The notes below the pieces were generated by a model. It was not told the DNA's origin and did not search any database. It saw only the letters and a list, made by a program, of their open reading frames with translations. Positions 1 to 6,202 of a stretch of 10,624 nucleotides of DNA are shown piece after piece. The stretch's first letter is position 1, and every line of letters starts with the position of its first letter. Both the position numbers and the translations under genes were made by a program. Source of the stretch: Gammaproteobacteria bacterium (lineage in GTDB: Bacteria; Pseudomonadota; Gammaproteobacteria; UBA6429; Thiohalophilaceae); contig JAUVGM010000043.1 of assembly GCA_030593785.1 (NCBI GenBank), positions 1 to 10,624 on the forward strand. Direction: 5' to 3'.

Positions 1-854
1 AGTGAACGCTCCGCATAATTTTTGTATCCCAATAATTGAGCAAGCTCATGACGAAGAGCAAGAATGTCTTCCATTACTTCGCTGTTATCATATTCACCTG
101 CATTTGGTCCTTGCTCTGAAGCACGAGTAGCATAGGCTTGATACATTTCTTCACGCAAAGCACGATCATCTGCATAACTGATCATCGCGTAATAAGAAGG
201 AAAGTTTAAGGTAAACAACCAGCCGTCTAACTCTTTTGCTTCAGCCGCCTGTTTGGACATTGCTAATGCAGACTCTGGTAAACCGGCTAACAGTTTTTCA
301 TCGGTAATGTGTTTAGACCATGCTTGTGTTGCGTCTAAAACATTTTCTTCGTACTTACTTGTTAACTTCGAAAGCTGTTGGCGAATTTCACGAAAACGCT
401 TTTTCTTTTCTACTGGTAAATCAATGCCGGATAAATGAAAATCGCGTAATGCATTATCAATGATCTTCTTTTGTGCCTCGTCTAACTTTTTAAATTCTGC
501 TGAATCTTTAATAGCCTGGTACGCTTCATACAGCTCAACGTTTTGACCCATCTCGGTGCTGTACTCACTTAATAGTGGTAAACAATTGTTATAGGCATCA
601 CGCAACTCATCTGAGTTCACAACCGAATTCATATGACTCACCGGCGACCACATACGACCTAAATGATCATCCATGTCTTCTAATGGCTGGATTAAATTAT
701 CCCAGCTGTAGTGTTCATTCTCTTTTAACAGGCGCTTAATTTCTTCACGATTAGATTCAATAACCGCTTCAATCGTAGGCTCAACATGTTCTGGTTTGAT
801 GTGTTGAAAAGGCGGTAACCCTGTCATAGCCAATAGAGGATTTTCTGTGCTCAT
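1..854 (-). CDS. prlC: Oligopeptidase A, N-terminal part (M3 family zinc peptidase), cut by the window edge
   Basis: Oligopeptidase A is a cytosolic zinc endopeptidase of family M3 (thimet oligopeptidase type) that degrades short peptides, including cleaved signal peptides. The reverse strand reads from ATG at 854 through 284 codons to position 1 without a stop. It opens MSTENPLLAMTGLPPF and continues with the helical N-terminal region typical of PrlC (HIKPEHVEPTIE, then WSPVSHMNSVVNSDELR near residues 72-88, and GWLFTLNFPSYYAMISYADD near 205-224). About 284 of the usual roughly 680 residues are present. The HEXXH zinc-binding region lies outside the window, so activity cannot be judged. The start is supported by AGGAAA at 864-869, nine bases upstream. 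It diverges from srkA across 101 bases. The assignment rests on recognised family sequence and is firm. Confidence 0.93.
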   Translation of the reverse strand, partial: MSTENPLLAMTGLPPFQHIKPEHVEPTIEAVIESNREEIKRLLKENEHYSWDNLIQPLEDMDDHLGRMWSPVSHMNSVVNSDELRDAYNNCLPLLSEYSTEMGQNVELYEAYQAIKDSAEFKKLDEAQKKIIDNALRDFHLSGIDLPVEKKKRFREIRQQLSKLTSKYEENVLDATQAWSKHITDEKLLAGLPESALAMSKQAAEAKELDGWLFTLNFPSYYAMISYADDRALREEMYQAYATRASEQGPNAGEYDNSEVMEDILALRHELAQLLGYKNYAERS

Positions 855-955
855 TTAATGCTTTTTCCTAATTCGGTCGCGTACAATACTTATATTTATA
901 AGGCCGTAATTTACCATGCCAGCTAGCTATACAACAGATAAGGACACATTTAATC

Positions 956-1948
956 ATGAACACAGCTGACAGCAATAATTCACACCCTTATGAGCAACTC
1001 ACACCCGATTGTATTCTTGATGCCCTGGAAGATGTGGGATTTGAACCCACTGGAAGCTTATTAGCACTCAATAGTTATGAAAACCGGGTTTATCAGGTCA
1101 GCCTGGAAGATGGCACATTTGTTATTGCCAAATTTTATCGACCTAATCGCTGGTCAGATGCGGCGATTTTAGAAGAACATGCTTTTTCTCAAGAACTTGC
1201 CGACCAGGAAATTCCCATTGTTGTGCCTCTCGCCATTAATGGTAAAACCCTGTTTGAATTTAACTCTTTTCGCTTCGCTGTTTTCCCTCGCCAAGGTGGT
1301 CGAGCTCCAGAACTTGAGCAACCAGAGACACTAAAGCTACTTGGGCGTTCTCTTGGACGATTACACTCCGTTGGCGCAACGCGTCCTTTTACTGATCGTC
1401 CTAAAATCACAGTGCAAAATTTTGGTTATGACTCACTCAAATTCTTATTAGATAACGACTTTATCTCTCCTGAAGTAAGGACTAACTATCAGCAAGCCGC
1501 AGAAGAAGCCTTACAACTTGTCGAACAGCGATATGAAGCTATTTTCCCAAGAAATATTCGTTTACACGGTGATTGTCACCCCGGCAATTTACTCTGGCGG
1601 GACGATGCACCCCATTTTGTCGATTTGGATGATTGTAGAATGGGGCCCGCTATTCAGGATTTATGGATGTTACTTTCAGGTACAAGCGATGAAATGAGCA
1701 TTCAATTCAGGCACATCTTAGAAGGCTACGAAACCTTTTTTGAGTTTGACCCTGCCGAACTTTCACTGATTGAAGCTTTACGTACCTTGCGCTTACTCCA
1801 TTACAGTGCATGGTTAGCACGCCGTTGGGATGATCCCGCTTTCCCGCAACACTTCCCCTGGTTCAATAGCCCTCGCTACTGGGAAGACCAAATGATCACC
1901 CTGCGTGAGCAAATTGAGCGTTTACAAGCACCAAGCCTTCAACTTTAA
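956..1948 (+). CDS. srkA: Stress response kinase A (YihE/SrkA family)
   Basis: The protein is 330 residues, close to the 328 of E. coli SrkA (YihE), a cytosolic Ser/Thr protein kinase with the choline-kinase/aminoglycoside-phosphotransferase fold, implicated in envelope stress and in limiting stress-induced death. Visible features are an N-lobe with NRVYQV (43-48) and the likely ATP lysine K59 in VIAKFYRPNRWSDAAILEEH. The catalytic loop HGDCHPGNLLWR (204-215) has D206 as catalytic base and N211 as a metal ligand. The FVDLDD metal-binding segment is at 221-226, and RMGPAIQDLWMLL (228-240) is characteristic of the family. All key kinase residues are present. AAGGA at 940-944, 11 bases before ATG, supports the start. 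In E. coli srkA lies upstream of dsbA; here no dsbA follows and the gene is followed by a long gap, so it is probably monocistronic. Confidence 0.93.
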   Translation: MNTADSNNSHPYEQLTPDCILDALEDVGFEPTGSLLALNSYENRVYQVSLEDGTFVIAKFYRPNRWSDAAILEEHAFSQELADQEIPIVVPLAINGKTLFEFNSFRFAVFPRQGGRAPELEQPETLKLLGRSLGRLHSVGATRPFTDRPKITVQNFGYDSLKFLLDNDFISPEVRTNYQQAAEEALQLVEQRYEAIFPRNIRLHGDCHPGNLLWRDDAPHFVDLDDCRMGPAIQDLWMLLSGTSDEMSIQFRHILEGYETFFEFDPAELSLIEALRTLRLLHYSAWLARRWDDPAFPQHFPWFNSPRYWEDQMITLREQIERLQAPSLQL

Positions 1949-2296
1949 TAACCTGATTATCTAAATTGCCTCCCTAGCCAAGCAGCAGAATACACACTTA
2001 ATTTTTGCATAATGCATTTTTAACTAAAAAATAGTTCTTAAAATCAAATTTGATGCAATTTTATGAATAAATATATTCTTATTTTCGATATAACTCATCG
2101 AATAATTAGATGGGTCTAATCTTTTCAAGTACTTAGATCGAGTCTCAGAAGTTTAGTATATAACCATCTAATTATTCAGGTTATTTATTTGATTATTAGT
2201 TTTATGCATACTCCCTCTTGTTCTAAAAAATAATAAAAAATATTTATACCCCACCCCCTCACGTTCTTAAACTAACGATATGTCGGAGACAGTGCT
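1949..2296. other. AT-rich intergenic region upstream of the multicopper oxidase pair
   Basis: This 348-base gap has no credible reading frame. It is clearly richer in A and T than srkA. It holds a 14-base inverted repeat, two weak sigma70-like promoter candidates and the ribosome binding site of the next gene (GGAGA at 2285-2289). The candidates are TTGATG (2050-2055) with TATATT (2072-2077, 16-base spacer) and TTGTTC (2218-2223) with TATTTA (2241-2246, 17-base spacer). The C-rich run near 2250-2260 has no recognised role. I see no CueR, CopY or Fur-type palindrome. It is long enough to carry regulated expression of the oxidase genes, but the promoter choices are guesses. Confidence 0.5.
2100..2177. 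repeat. 14-base perfect inverted repeat with nested alternative hairpin
   Basis: GAATAATTAGATGG at 2100-2113 is the exact reverse complement of CCATCTAATTATTC at 2164-2177, with 50 bases between. The left arm also contains ATTAGA (2105-2110), which can pair instead with TCTAAT (2115-2120) across a 4-base loop, so the two pairings exclude each other. The palindrome AAGTACTT sits inside the loop (2127-2134). The structure may be a pair of operator half-sites, a 5'-leader structure of the oxidase mRNA, or the termini of a tiny non-coding element. No flanking target-site duplication is visible. Confidence 0.55.
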
Positions 2297-3310
2297 ATGG
2301 ATAAAAGAATAGATAGAAGGACTTTTCTTAAATTCAGTAGCGCAGGGATCGCAAGCGCATTACTAGGAAGTACGGGACTGCTCAGTTGGACCCCGCGCGC
2401 AGAAGCAGCAACCATTACTCAAACCTTTTATATCACCGAGGGTTTTATTACCCAGCCTGATGGTATTGATGTTTATTTTCGCGGATTCAGTCCCAGCACA
2501 AATAGCCTCACCGTTCCCGGTGCGCAAATGATTGTGCAAGAAGGTGATACCGTTCGAATTACTATTGTGAATACACTTGGAACAAGCCACAGCTTTAAAA
2601 TTGATGGTGTTGTAGATAGCGGTCGAATTTATGGCGGTCAAACTAAAACTATCGAGTTCCAGGTTAATAATGCAGGTACCTATCTTTACTACGATGCACG
2701 TAATGCACCTTATAATCGTTTAACTGGATTGCATGGTGGCTTTGCTGTTATGCCACGAGGAAGTAGTGATGAGATTTATGATGGTAGTCCGCGCTTCGTA
2801 CAACAGTACTTTTGGTTATTCCACGATATCGATCCTGTTTGGCATAACGCCATTCGTAATCGCAATACACCCAACACACGTTATAGCCCACGTTACTTCA
2901 CCTTAAATGGTTTAAGTGCCCGGCCTCCCGGTGCACCGGGTGCCCATGATCCAAATGTTGATGCTATGGCTGATCCTCGATCTGCGTTACATGGTCATGT
3001 AGGAGATCGCACGTTATTGCGTGTATTAAATCCCGGCCTATGTCAGCAATCTGTTCACACACATGGCAATCACATGGAATGGATTACTGACAACGGACAA
3101 GTCCGTGATGAAGTTTGGTCTAAAGATTGTATTTATCTTGAAGGTAACATGGGTAAGTTTGATGCTATCTATCCCTTTGAATCTCCACCTGATGCAGAAC
3201 CACCTGTAAATACAGGCACATATCCAATGCATCTTCATACTGAAATGTCTCAAACCGCAGGCGGTGGCATGTATATGTTCGGCGCACTAACAGACATTTA
3301 TTTTGAATAG
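2297..3310 (+). CDS. Tat-exported multicopper-oxidase-like protein A (two cupredoxin domains, copper ligands only in domain 2)
   Basis: The 337-residue protein has a twin-arginine signal (RRTFLK at 7-12, hydrophobic stretch, likely cleavage after AEA at 37), so it is folded before export. Two cupredoxin domains follow, about 40-155 and 165-337. Domain 1 keeps the multicopper-oxidase framework but not its ligands: the usual HWHG is SHSF (H98 only) and the usual YHSH/YHCH is YYDAR (131-135). Domain 2 has HTHG (H254, H256) and MHLH (H312, H314), two His-X-His pairs suited to half of a trinuclear type 2/type 3 site. The type 1 Cys is replaced by L313, and no HCHxxxH motif is present. By itself the protein therefore lacks a full oxidase active site. 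GGAGA eight bases before ATG fixes the start. The next gene encodes a paralogue with the complementary ligands. The substrate is unknown; a laccase, metal oxidase or related role is possible. Confidence 0.8.
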   Translation: MDKRIDRRTFLKFSSAGIASALLGSTGLLSWTPRAEAATITQTFYITEGFITQPDGIDVYFRGFSPSTNSLTVPGAQMIVQEGDTVRITIVNTLGTSHSFKIDGVVDSGRIYGGQTKTIEFQVNNAGTYLYYDARNAPYNRLTGLHGGFAVMPRGSSDEIYDGSPRFVQQYFWLFHDIDPVWHNAIRNRNTPNTRYSPRYFTLNGLSARPPGAPGAHDPNVDAMADPRSALHGHVGDRTLLRVLNPGLCQQSVHTHGNHMEWITDNGQVRDEVWSKDCIYLEGNMGKFDAIYPFESPPDAEPPVNTGTYPMHLHTEMSQTAGGGMYMFGALTDIYFE

Positions 3311-3325
3311 GGAGAATTGATAATG
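3311..3325 (+). promoter_or_regulatory. Ribosome binding site deciding the start of protein B
   Basis: GGAGA (3311-3315) directly follows the TAG stop of protein A and stands eight bases (from GGAG) before ATG at 3323. The upstream in-frame TTG at 3317 would be only two bases from it, so ATG 3323 is the better start. ATG 3329 is a possible alternative. The tight spacing suggests translational coupling to protein A. Confidence 0.75.
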
Positions 3326-4402
3326 GGAATGAGAAGAAGATCAAGCAGTACTGATACCACTACAACAGATACAACCACCACAACTTCAGGCGGTATGGAT
3401 GGCGGCGGTGGTGGTGGCGGAGGCATGGGTGGCGGCGCTTGTTATGTTTATCCCGGCGCACCTGCTACCCCTGGTCTAACCAATGCAGATGTTACCTATG
3501 ACCTTGGTATAGATATGCAAATTCCACTCACCATGGATGATGGCAATACCATCAACATGTGGGGCTTTAGTGATAACGGCGGCAACATGGATGGTATGGG
3601 CGGTGGCGGCGGAGGTATGGGTGGCGGAACATTCCCATCACCTGCAATGCGTATGCGTCAAGGCGATATCGTCCACACAAATTTAAATGTCGGCATGATG
3701 TGGATGCATACTGTACATCACCACGGTATTGAACCAGCCCATACTTCTGATGGTGTCGGCCACATAACATGGGATGTTGCTAACGGGACGTATACTTACC
3801 AATGGCGCCCGGCTCATGCAGGGACTTATTTCTACCACTGTCATACCAATACCGTCTTGCATGCCGAAATGGGAATGTACGGTGTACTCATTGTTGATCC
3901 TCCTGAAGGTGCAGGCACGTTATTTTCAGGTGGTCCAACCTATGATGTTGAAGCCTTCTGGGTGGTTGATGAAATAGATTCAAGTTGGCATAACTTGCCA
4001 TGGGATGCCGGTACCTGTGGTGGCGATGTTGGTTTGAATGAATTGAACCCGGATTACTTTGTCATCACCGGTGTTGATGGCAGTGGTAACTCAGCAATGA
4101 ACTTACCACCCATTTCAGCAACTGTGCAACGCGGTCAGAAGTTACTGGCGCGATATATTTGTGCAGGTTATCACCCACAGAAAATTCGTTTTGGCGGCCT
4201 AACCGGAAAGATTTATGCTTCCGATGGTCGACCCTTACCGAAACCTGTCAGTGTCACAGAAATTCGTGCAGCATCCGCTGAACGTTATGACATTATCTTT
4301 GAACCAACAGAACGAGGAACATACTTAATAGAAACGGATATCATTCATTGGGTAACCGGAGATGTACTTGGAACAACACGCACCAGCATTACCGTGACGT
4401 AG
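3323..4402 (+). CDS. Multicopper-oxidase-like protein B (two cupredoxin domains, type 1 copper site and ligands only in domain 1), no signal peptide
   Basis: The product is 359 residues. It opens with MGMRRRSSS, a Thr/Asp run (10-21) and a Gly/Met-rich stretch (23-38), with no export signal. Cupredoxin domain 1 (about 50-195) carries HTVHHHG (129-135) and YHCHTNTVLHAEMGMYG (171-187). These supply a full type 1 copper set (H129, C173, H180, M185) and two His-X-His pairs (H132/H134, H172/H174). The Cys-X6-His spacing is longer than the Cys-X4-His of typical three-domain oxidases. A second Gly/Met-rich insert lies at 86-102. Domain 2 (about 205-359) aligns with domain 2 of protein A (FW..DEIDSSWHN at 212-224 versus FWLFHDIDPVWHN), but RFGG and LIETD stand where A has HTHG and MHLH. 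The gene begins 12 bases after protein A and the transcript ends at the hairpin at 4446. Partnership with A is inferred from the complementary ligands. Confidence 0.8.
   Translation: MGMRRRSSSTDTTTTDTTTTTSGGMDGGGGGGGGMGGGACYVYPGAPATPGLTNADVTYDLGIDMQIPLTMDDGNTINMWGFSDNGGNMDGMGGGGGGMGGGTFPSPAMRMRQGDIVHTNLNVGMMWMHTVHHHGIEPAHTSDGVGHITWDVANGTYTYQWRPAHAGTYFYHCHTNTVLHAEMGMYGVLIVDPPEGAGTLFSGGPTYDVEAFWVVDEIDSSWHNLPWDAGTCGGDVGLNELNPDYFVITGVDGSGNSAMNLPPISATVQRGQKLLARYICAGYHPQKIRFGGLTGKIYASDGRPLPKPVSVTEIRAASAERYDIIFEPTERGTYLIETDIIHWVTGDVLGTTRTSITVT
3416..3627 (+). repeat. Two near-identical Gly/Met-coding repeats
   Basis: A 20-base unit beginning GGCGGAGG occurs at 3416-3435 and again at 3608-3627 with one mismatch (C/T at the ninth base). 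Each is preceded by further GGC/GGT codons and by ATGGATGG-type sequence. They encode the two Gly/Met-rich segments of protein B, one at its N-terminus and one inside its first cupredoxin domain. They probably arose by local duplication or codon expansion, and the first copy may vary in length between strains. Confidence 0.7.
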
Positions 4403-4445
4403 AATAAAATAATAATAACTATAAATAAGCGTAATAACGCAGTAC

Positions 4446-4477
4446 GGGGAAAGAAGAAATTCTTTCCCCCTTTTTTT
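4446..4477 (+). terminator. Strong intrinsic terminator after the multicopper oxidase pair
   Basis: A perfect 10-base-pair stem, GGGGAAAGAA (4446-4455) with TTCTTTCCCC (4460-4469), closes a GAAA tetraloop and is followed by C and seven T residues. It lies 43 bases after the stop of protein B and separates the oxidase transcript from the accessory genes. The remaining spacer to 4662 is AT-rich with no clear promoter. Confidence 0.93.
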
Positions 4478-4662
4478 ATTTAAAATTTAGAATCTACAGC
4501 ATCAATAAAAGTAAAAATGACAAACTGATTTGCATTAAAATAACGTTTTATACATAACACTACCTGACTTAATATTCCTTTTTACCTCTGTATATCATAA
4601 TAGGGACTCTTGGTAGGTATGCGCTCCATAGCTTAACCGTTAAACTAAACTACAGAACAATT

Positions 4663-5010
4663 ATGAATAAAACTGAATTTAATGAATGTATAAAAATGCT
4701 CAGAAGTAATGACCAGATGATATATGAAGATGGATATCATTGGCTTCAGGGGGATTTAGATAAATACATCGAAGAATTGATTCAGCTAATGCTGAATGAA
4801 GAAAATCCCGATATGAAAAGCAAATTTGTAGAGCTACTGGGCAACTCTCAGAACCCGATAGTCATACCTTATTTAGAAGCAGAGTTAAAAAATCCGCATG
4901 AGGATGTAAGAAGCTGGGCATATAGTTCGCTGCGCTATTTTGAAAATTCGGAAGCGGAAAACCTTGCGGATAAATTTAAAGAAAAAAATCCTGATGAAAC
5001 ATTTCTATAA
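4663..5010 (+). CDS. Small HEAT-repeat protein
   Basis: The protein is 115 residues, acidic, without signal peptide or membrane segment, so cytosolic. Two helical HEAT-like (PBS-lyase type) repeats are visible. The first is about 36-62 (EELIQLMLNEENPDMKSKF..). The second is about 66-95 (VIPYLEAELKNPHEDVRSW, then AYSSLRYF), with the typical N-P-x-x-x-V-R-x-x-A pattern. HEAT repeats are protein-interaction scaffolds, and short versions of this kind are seen in immunity or adaptor proteins, so no enzymatic role is implied. No convincing Shine-Dalgarno precedes the ATG. The gene is AT-rich compared with its left-hand neighbours and is followed after 21 bases by the secreted-protein gene, so the two may be expressed together. 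The specific function is unknown. Confidence 0.75.
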   Translation: MNKTEFNECIKMLRSNDQMIYEDGYHWLQGDLDKYIEELIQLMLNEENPDMKSKFVELLGNSQNPIVIPYLEAELKNPHEDVRSWAYSSLRYFENSEAENLADKFKEKNPDETFL

Positions 5011-5031
5011 ATAAAAACATAGCCCGGCAAA

Positions 5032-5556
5032 ATGACAATAAAAAATATTCTTACATTTCTATTAATAATCATAGCAAGCCAAACACAGGCTTCATGGAGT
5101 GGTTTTGCCCATGTTACCCCTGAAAATCAAAAGAAATATGGTATTAATGTCAAAGTAACAACGGTTAAAAATAAAAAATCATATAAAGTTGAGTTCAACA
5201 TCAGGGGCTCTGGCCACAAACATGCGTGGCTTGTAATATCTTCATCTCCCCTTACAAAAAAAGAACAAAAATTGCGAAGTTCGATATGGTTCAAAAAAAC
5301 CACGAATAAGAAAATTGTCTCAATAACAAAACTTAAGCCTTCTGTAAAAACCAGGTATAAGGAGCTCCTTAATATCTCACAAATAGAGAATGGCTATATT
5401 TACATTGATTTCCCGGACATTGTAATGGACGGCGGCTACTACTATTCAATAGATTTAAATGCTTATTATCTATATCATAAAAAATGGTTCACAAGGATCT
5501 TAGCCCCACTCGCTCCCGCTGAGCCCTATAAAAAACATTATTATTTGATACAGTAG
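5032..5556 (+). CDS. Small secreted or periplasmic protein of unknown function
   Basis: The 174-residue protein starts with a clear Sec signal (MTIKN, hydrophobic 6-15, cleavage after TQA at 20). The mature part is very basic (many KK pairs, 41-50, 77-80, 88-105) and rich in beta-strand-like and aromatic segments, such as GYIYIDFPD (121-129) and GGYYYSIDLNAYYLY (134-148). I do not recognise a family. GSGHKHAWLVIS (59-70) is a possible conserved core. There are no cysteines after the signal, so it is neither a lipoprotein nor disulfide-bonded. The upstream ribosome binding site is poor. A stop at 5554-5556 is followed four bases later by the start of a broken small membrane-protein frame. Its pairing with a HEAT-repeat gene might suggest a toxin-like or envelope role, but nothing in the sequence shows it. 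Confidence 0.65.
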   Translation: MTIKNILTFLLIIIASQTQASWSGFAHVTPENQKKYGINVKVTTVKNKKSYKVEFNIRGSGHKHAWLVISSSPLTKKEQKLRSSIWFKKTTNKKIVSITKLKPSVKTRYKELLNISQIENGYIYIDFPDIVMDGGYYYSIDLNAYYLYHKKWFTRILAPLAPAEPYKKHYYLIQ

Positions 5557-5560
5557 CACC

Positions 5561-5760
5561 ATGAAAAAATACTACTTGGTTTTTTACTAATCCTGGGCAG
5601 CTTAATCTATTCTGGTGTTACTAATGGTGGATTAGACATATTTATCCTGACATTATTATTTATTTTATCTCTTTCAATATTAATAAGAATTGTAACTAAC
5701 AACTCAAGATTGCTGACCAAAAGCTACGCGATTTTCCACTGCGCTTATGCCTGCCAGTGA
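5561..5760 (+). pseudogene. Small two-helix membrane protein, frame broken at an A6 run
   Basis: ATG at 5561 followed by six A residues (5564-5569) reads only nine residues before a stop. One extra A in the run would give MKKILLGFLLILGSLIYSG and continue open to TGA at 5758-5760, 66 residues in all. That frame encodes two hydrophobic segments: about 4-18, and LDIFILTLLFILSLSILI near 25-42. It contains no ATG or GTG start of its own and only one TTG, near its end. The ATG sits four bases after the stop of the secreted-protein gene, which suggests coupling. The break may be a real pseudogene mutation, slippage at the A-run that still makes some product, or a sequencing error in a homopolymer. 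The 3' end overlaps a hairpin. Confidence 0.6.
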
Positions 5761-5768
5761 GCTTGGTC
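5715..5768. repeat. Asymmetric imperfect hairpin between small genes
   Basis: The right arm CAGTGAGCTTGGTC (5755-5768) pairs completely with three left-arm pieces: GACCAA (5715-5720), GCT (5723-5725) and CACTG (5737-5741). Bulges of 2 and 11 bases lie only on the left side and the loop is 13 bases. It overlaps the end of the broken membrane-protein frame and stands 25 bases before the next gene. There is no T-run, so it is not an ordinary terminator. One-sided bulges recall folded integron attC sites, but good flanking core boxes are lacking. Confidence 0.45.
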
Positions 5769-5793
5769 GTTACCTAATTAAGAGCACTCAAAT

Positions 5794-6069
5794 ATGTCAG
5801 ACGAAGATCTAAACAAAGAAGCATCTGTAAAACTATCGCTCGGACACTTACTTATTGTTTGGGATATTTTGTCTAACAAACTATCTTGCTTTCCAATAAC
5901 AGATGACTTTACCGAAGAAGAGAAAAGAGCAATATGGGCTCTCGAAGATTTATGTGAACAAGAGCTAGTCAACAATGGAATCAGAAGTATGTCTGATAAA
6001 GAGTGGAATCAACTAATTGGGGAAGCAACTGAATTTGTTAAAACCATACCCGCAGAGTTTCTGGATTAA
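5794..6069 (+). CDS. Small acidic cytosolic protein of unknown function
   Basis: The 91-residue protein is predicted helical, acidic, and has no signal peptide. A hydrophobic-aromatic N-terminal segment (LSLGHLLIVWDILSNKL, 14-30) is followed by an acidic helix around FTEEEKRAIWALEDLCE (39-55) and a C-terminal helix (SDKEWNQLIGEATEFV, 67-82). I do not recognise a named domain. AAGAG about nine bases before ATG is a weak ribosome binding site. The reading frame starts MSDEDLN and ends IPAEFLD, compact and with no signs of truncation. It is the last gene of the AT-rich short-gene block and faces the minus-strand MBL-fold gene, with a palindromic spacer between them. Confidence 0.65.
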   Translation: MSDEDLNKEASVKLSLGHLLIVWDILSNKLSCFPITDDFTEEEKRAIWALEDLCEQELVNNGIRSMSDKEWNQLIGEATEFVKTIPAEFLD

Positions 6070-6079
6070 CGTGAATAGT

Positions 6080-6145
6080 TTTAAACAACATAACATGCCC
6101 AAAGCTGGCTCCGCAGGACGCGAAAAGCGGCGCCCCTTGTTTAAA
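6080..6145. repeat. Nested palindrome with GC-rich core in an AT-rich region
   Basis: The outer arms TTTAAACAA (6080-6088) and TTGTTTAAA (6137-6145) are perfect inverted repeats. Inside, GGCTCCGC (6107-6114) pairs with GCGGCGCC (6127-6134) with one mismatch around a 12-base loop. No T-run follows on either strand. The GC-rich core stands out from its surroundings. It lies between convergent genes and could be a mobile-element or cassette recombination relic, or a structured 3' end. Confidence 0.5.
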
Positions 6146-6165
6146 TCGTTGTGCAGTAAAAGGAA

Positions 6166-6188
6166 ATTATTTCAACTTTAGAAATAAT
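6166..6188 (-). terminator. Weak candidate terminator for the MBL-fold/kinase transcript
   Basis: On the minus strand ATTATTTC and GAAATAAT form a perfect 8-base-pair stem with a 7-base loop, followed by TTCCTTTT, 15 bases past the stop of the MBL-fold gene. The stem is almost all A-T pairs, so it would be weak. Confidence 0.35.
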
Positions 6189-6202
6189 CTATTCGAAGAT
6201 AA

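Noticed and set aside
253..438. Plus-strand reading frame of 61 codons
   Set aside because: It is antisense to prlC, whose protein is clearly recognisable, and it has no ribosome binding site.
2241..2290. Copper-responsive operator upstream of the oxidase genes
   Set aside because: The C-rich run shows no dyad of the CueR or CopY type; no support beyond location.
3317..3319. TTG start for protein B
   Set aside because: It is only two bases after GGAGA; ATG at 3323 has proper spacing.
6087..6155. Integron attC site (ACATAAC ... GTTGTGC around a hairpin)
   Set aside because: The two core boxes deviate from the RYYYAAC/GTTRRRY consensus, the hairpins at 5715 and 6080 do not resemble each other, and no integrase is in the window. 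Kept only as a possibility within the short-gene finding.
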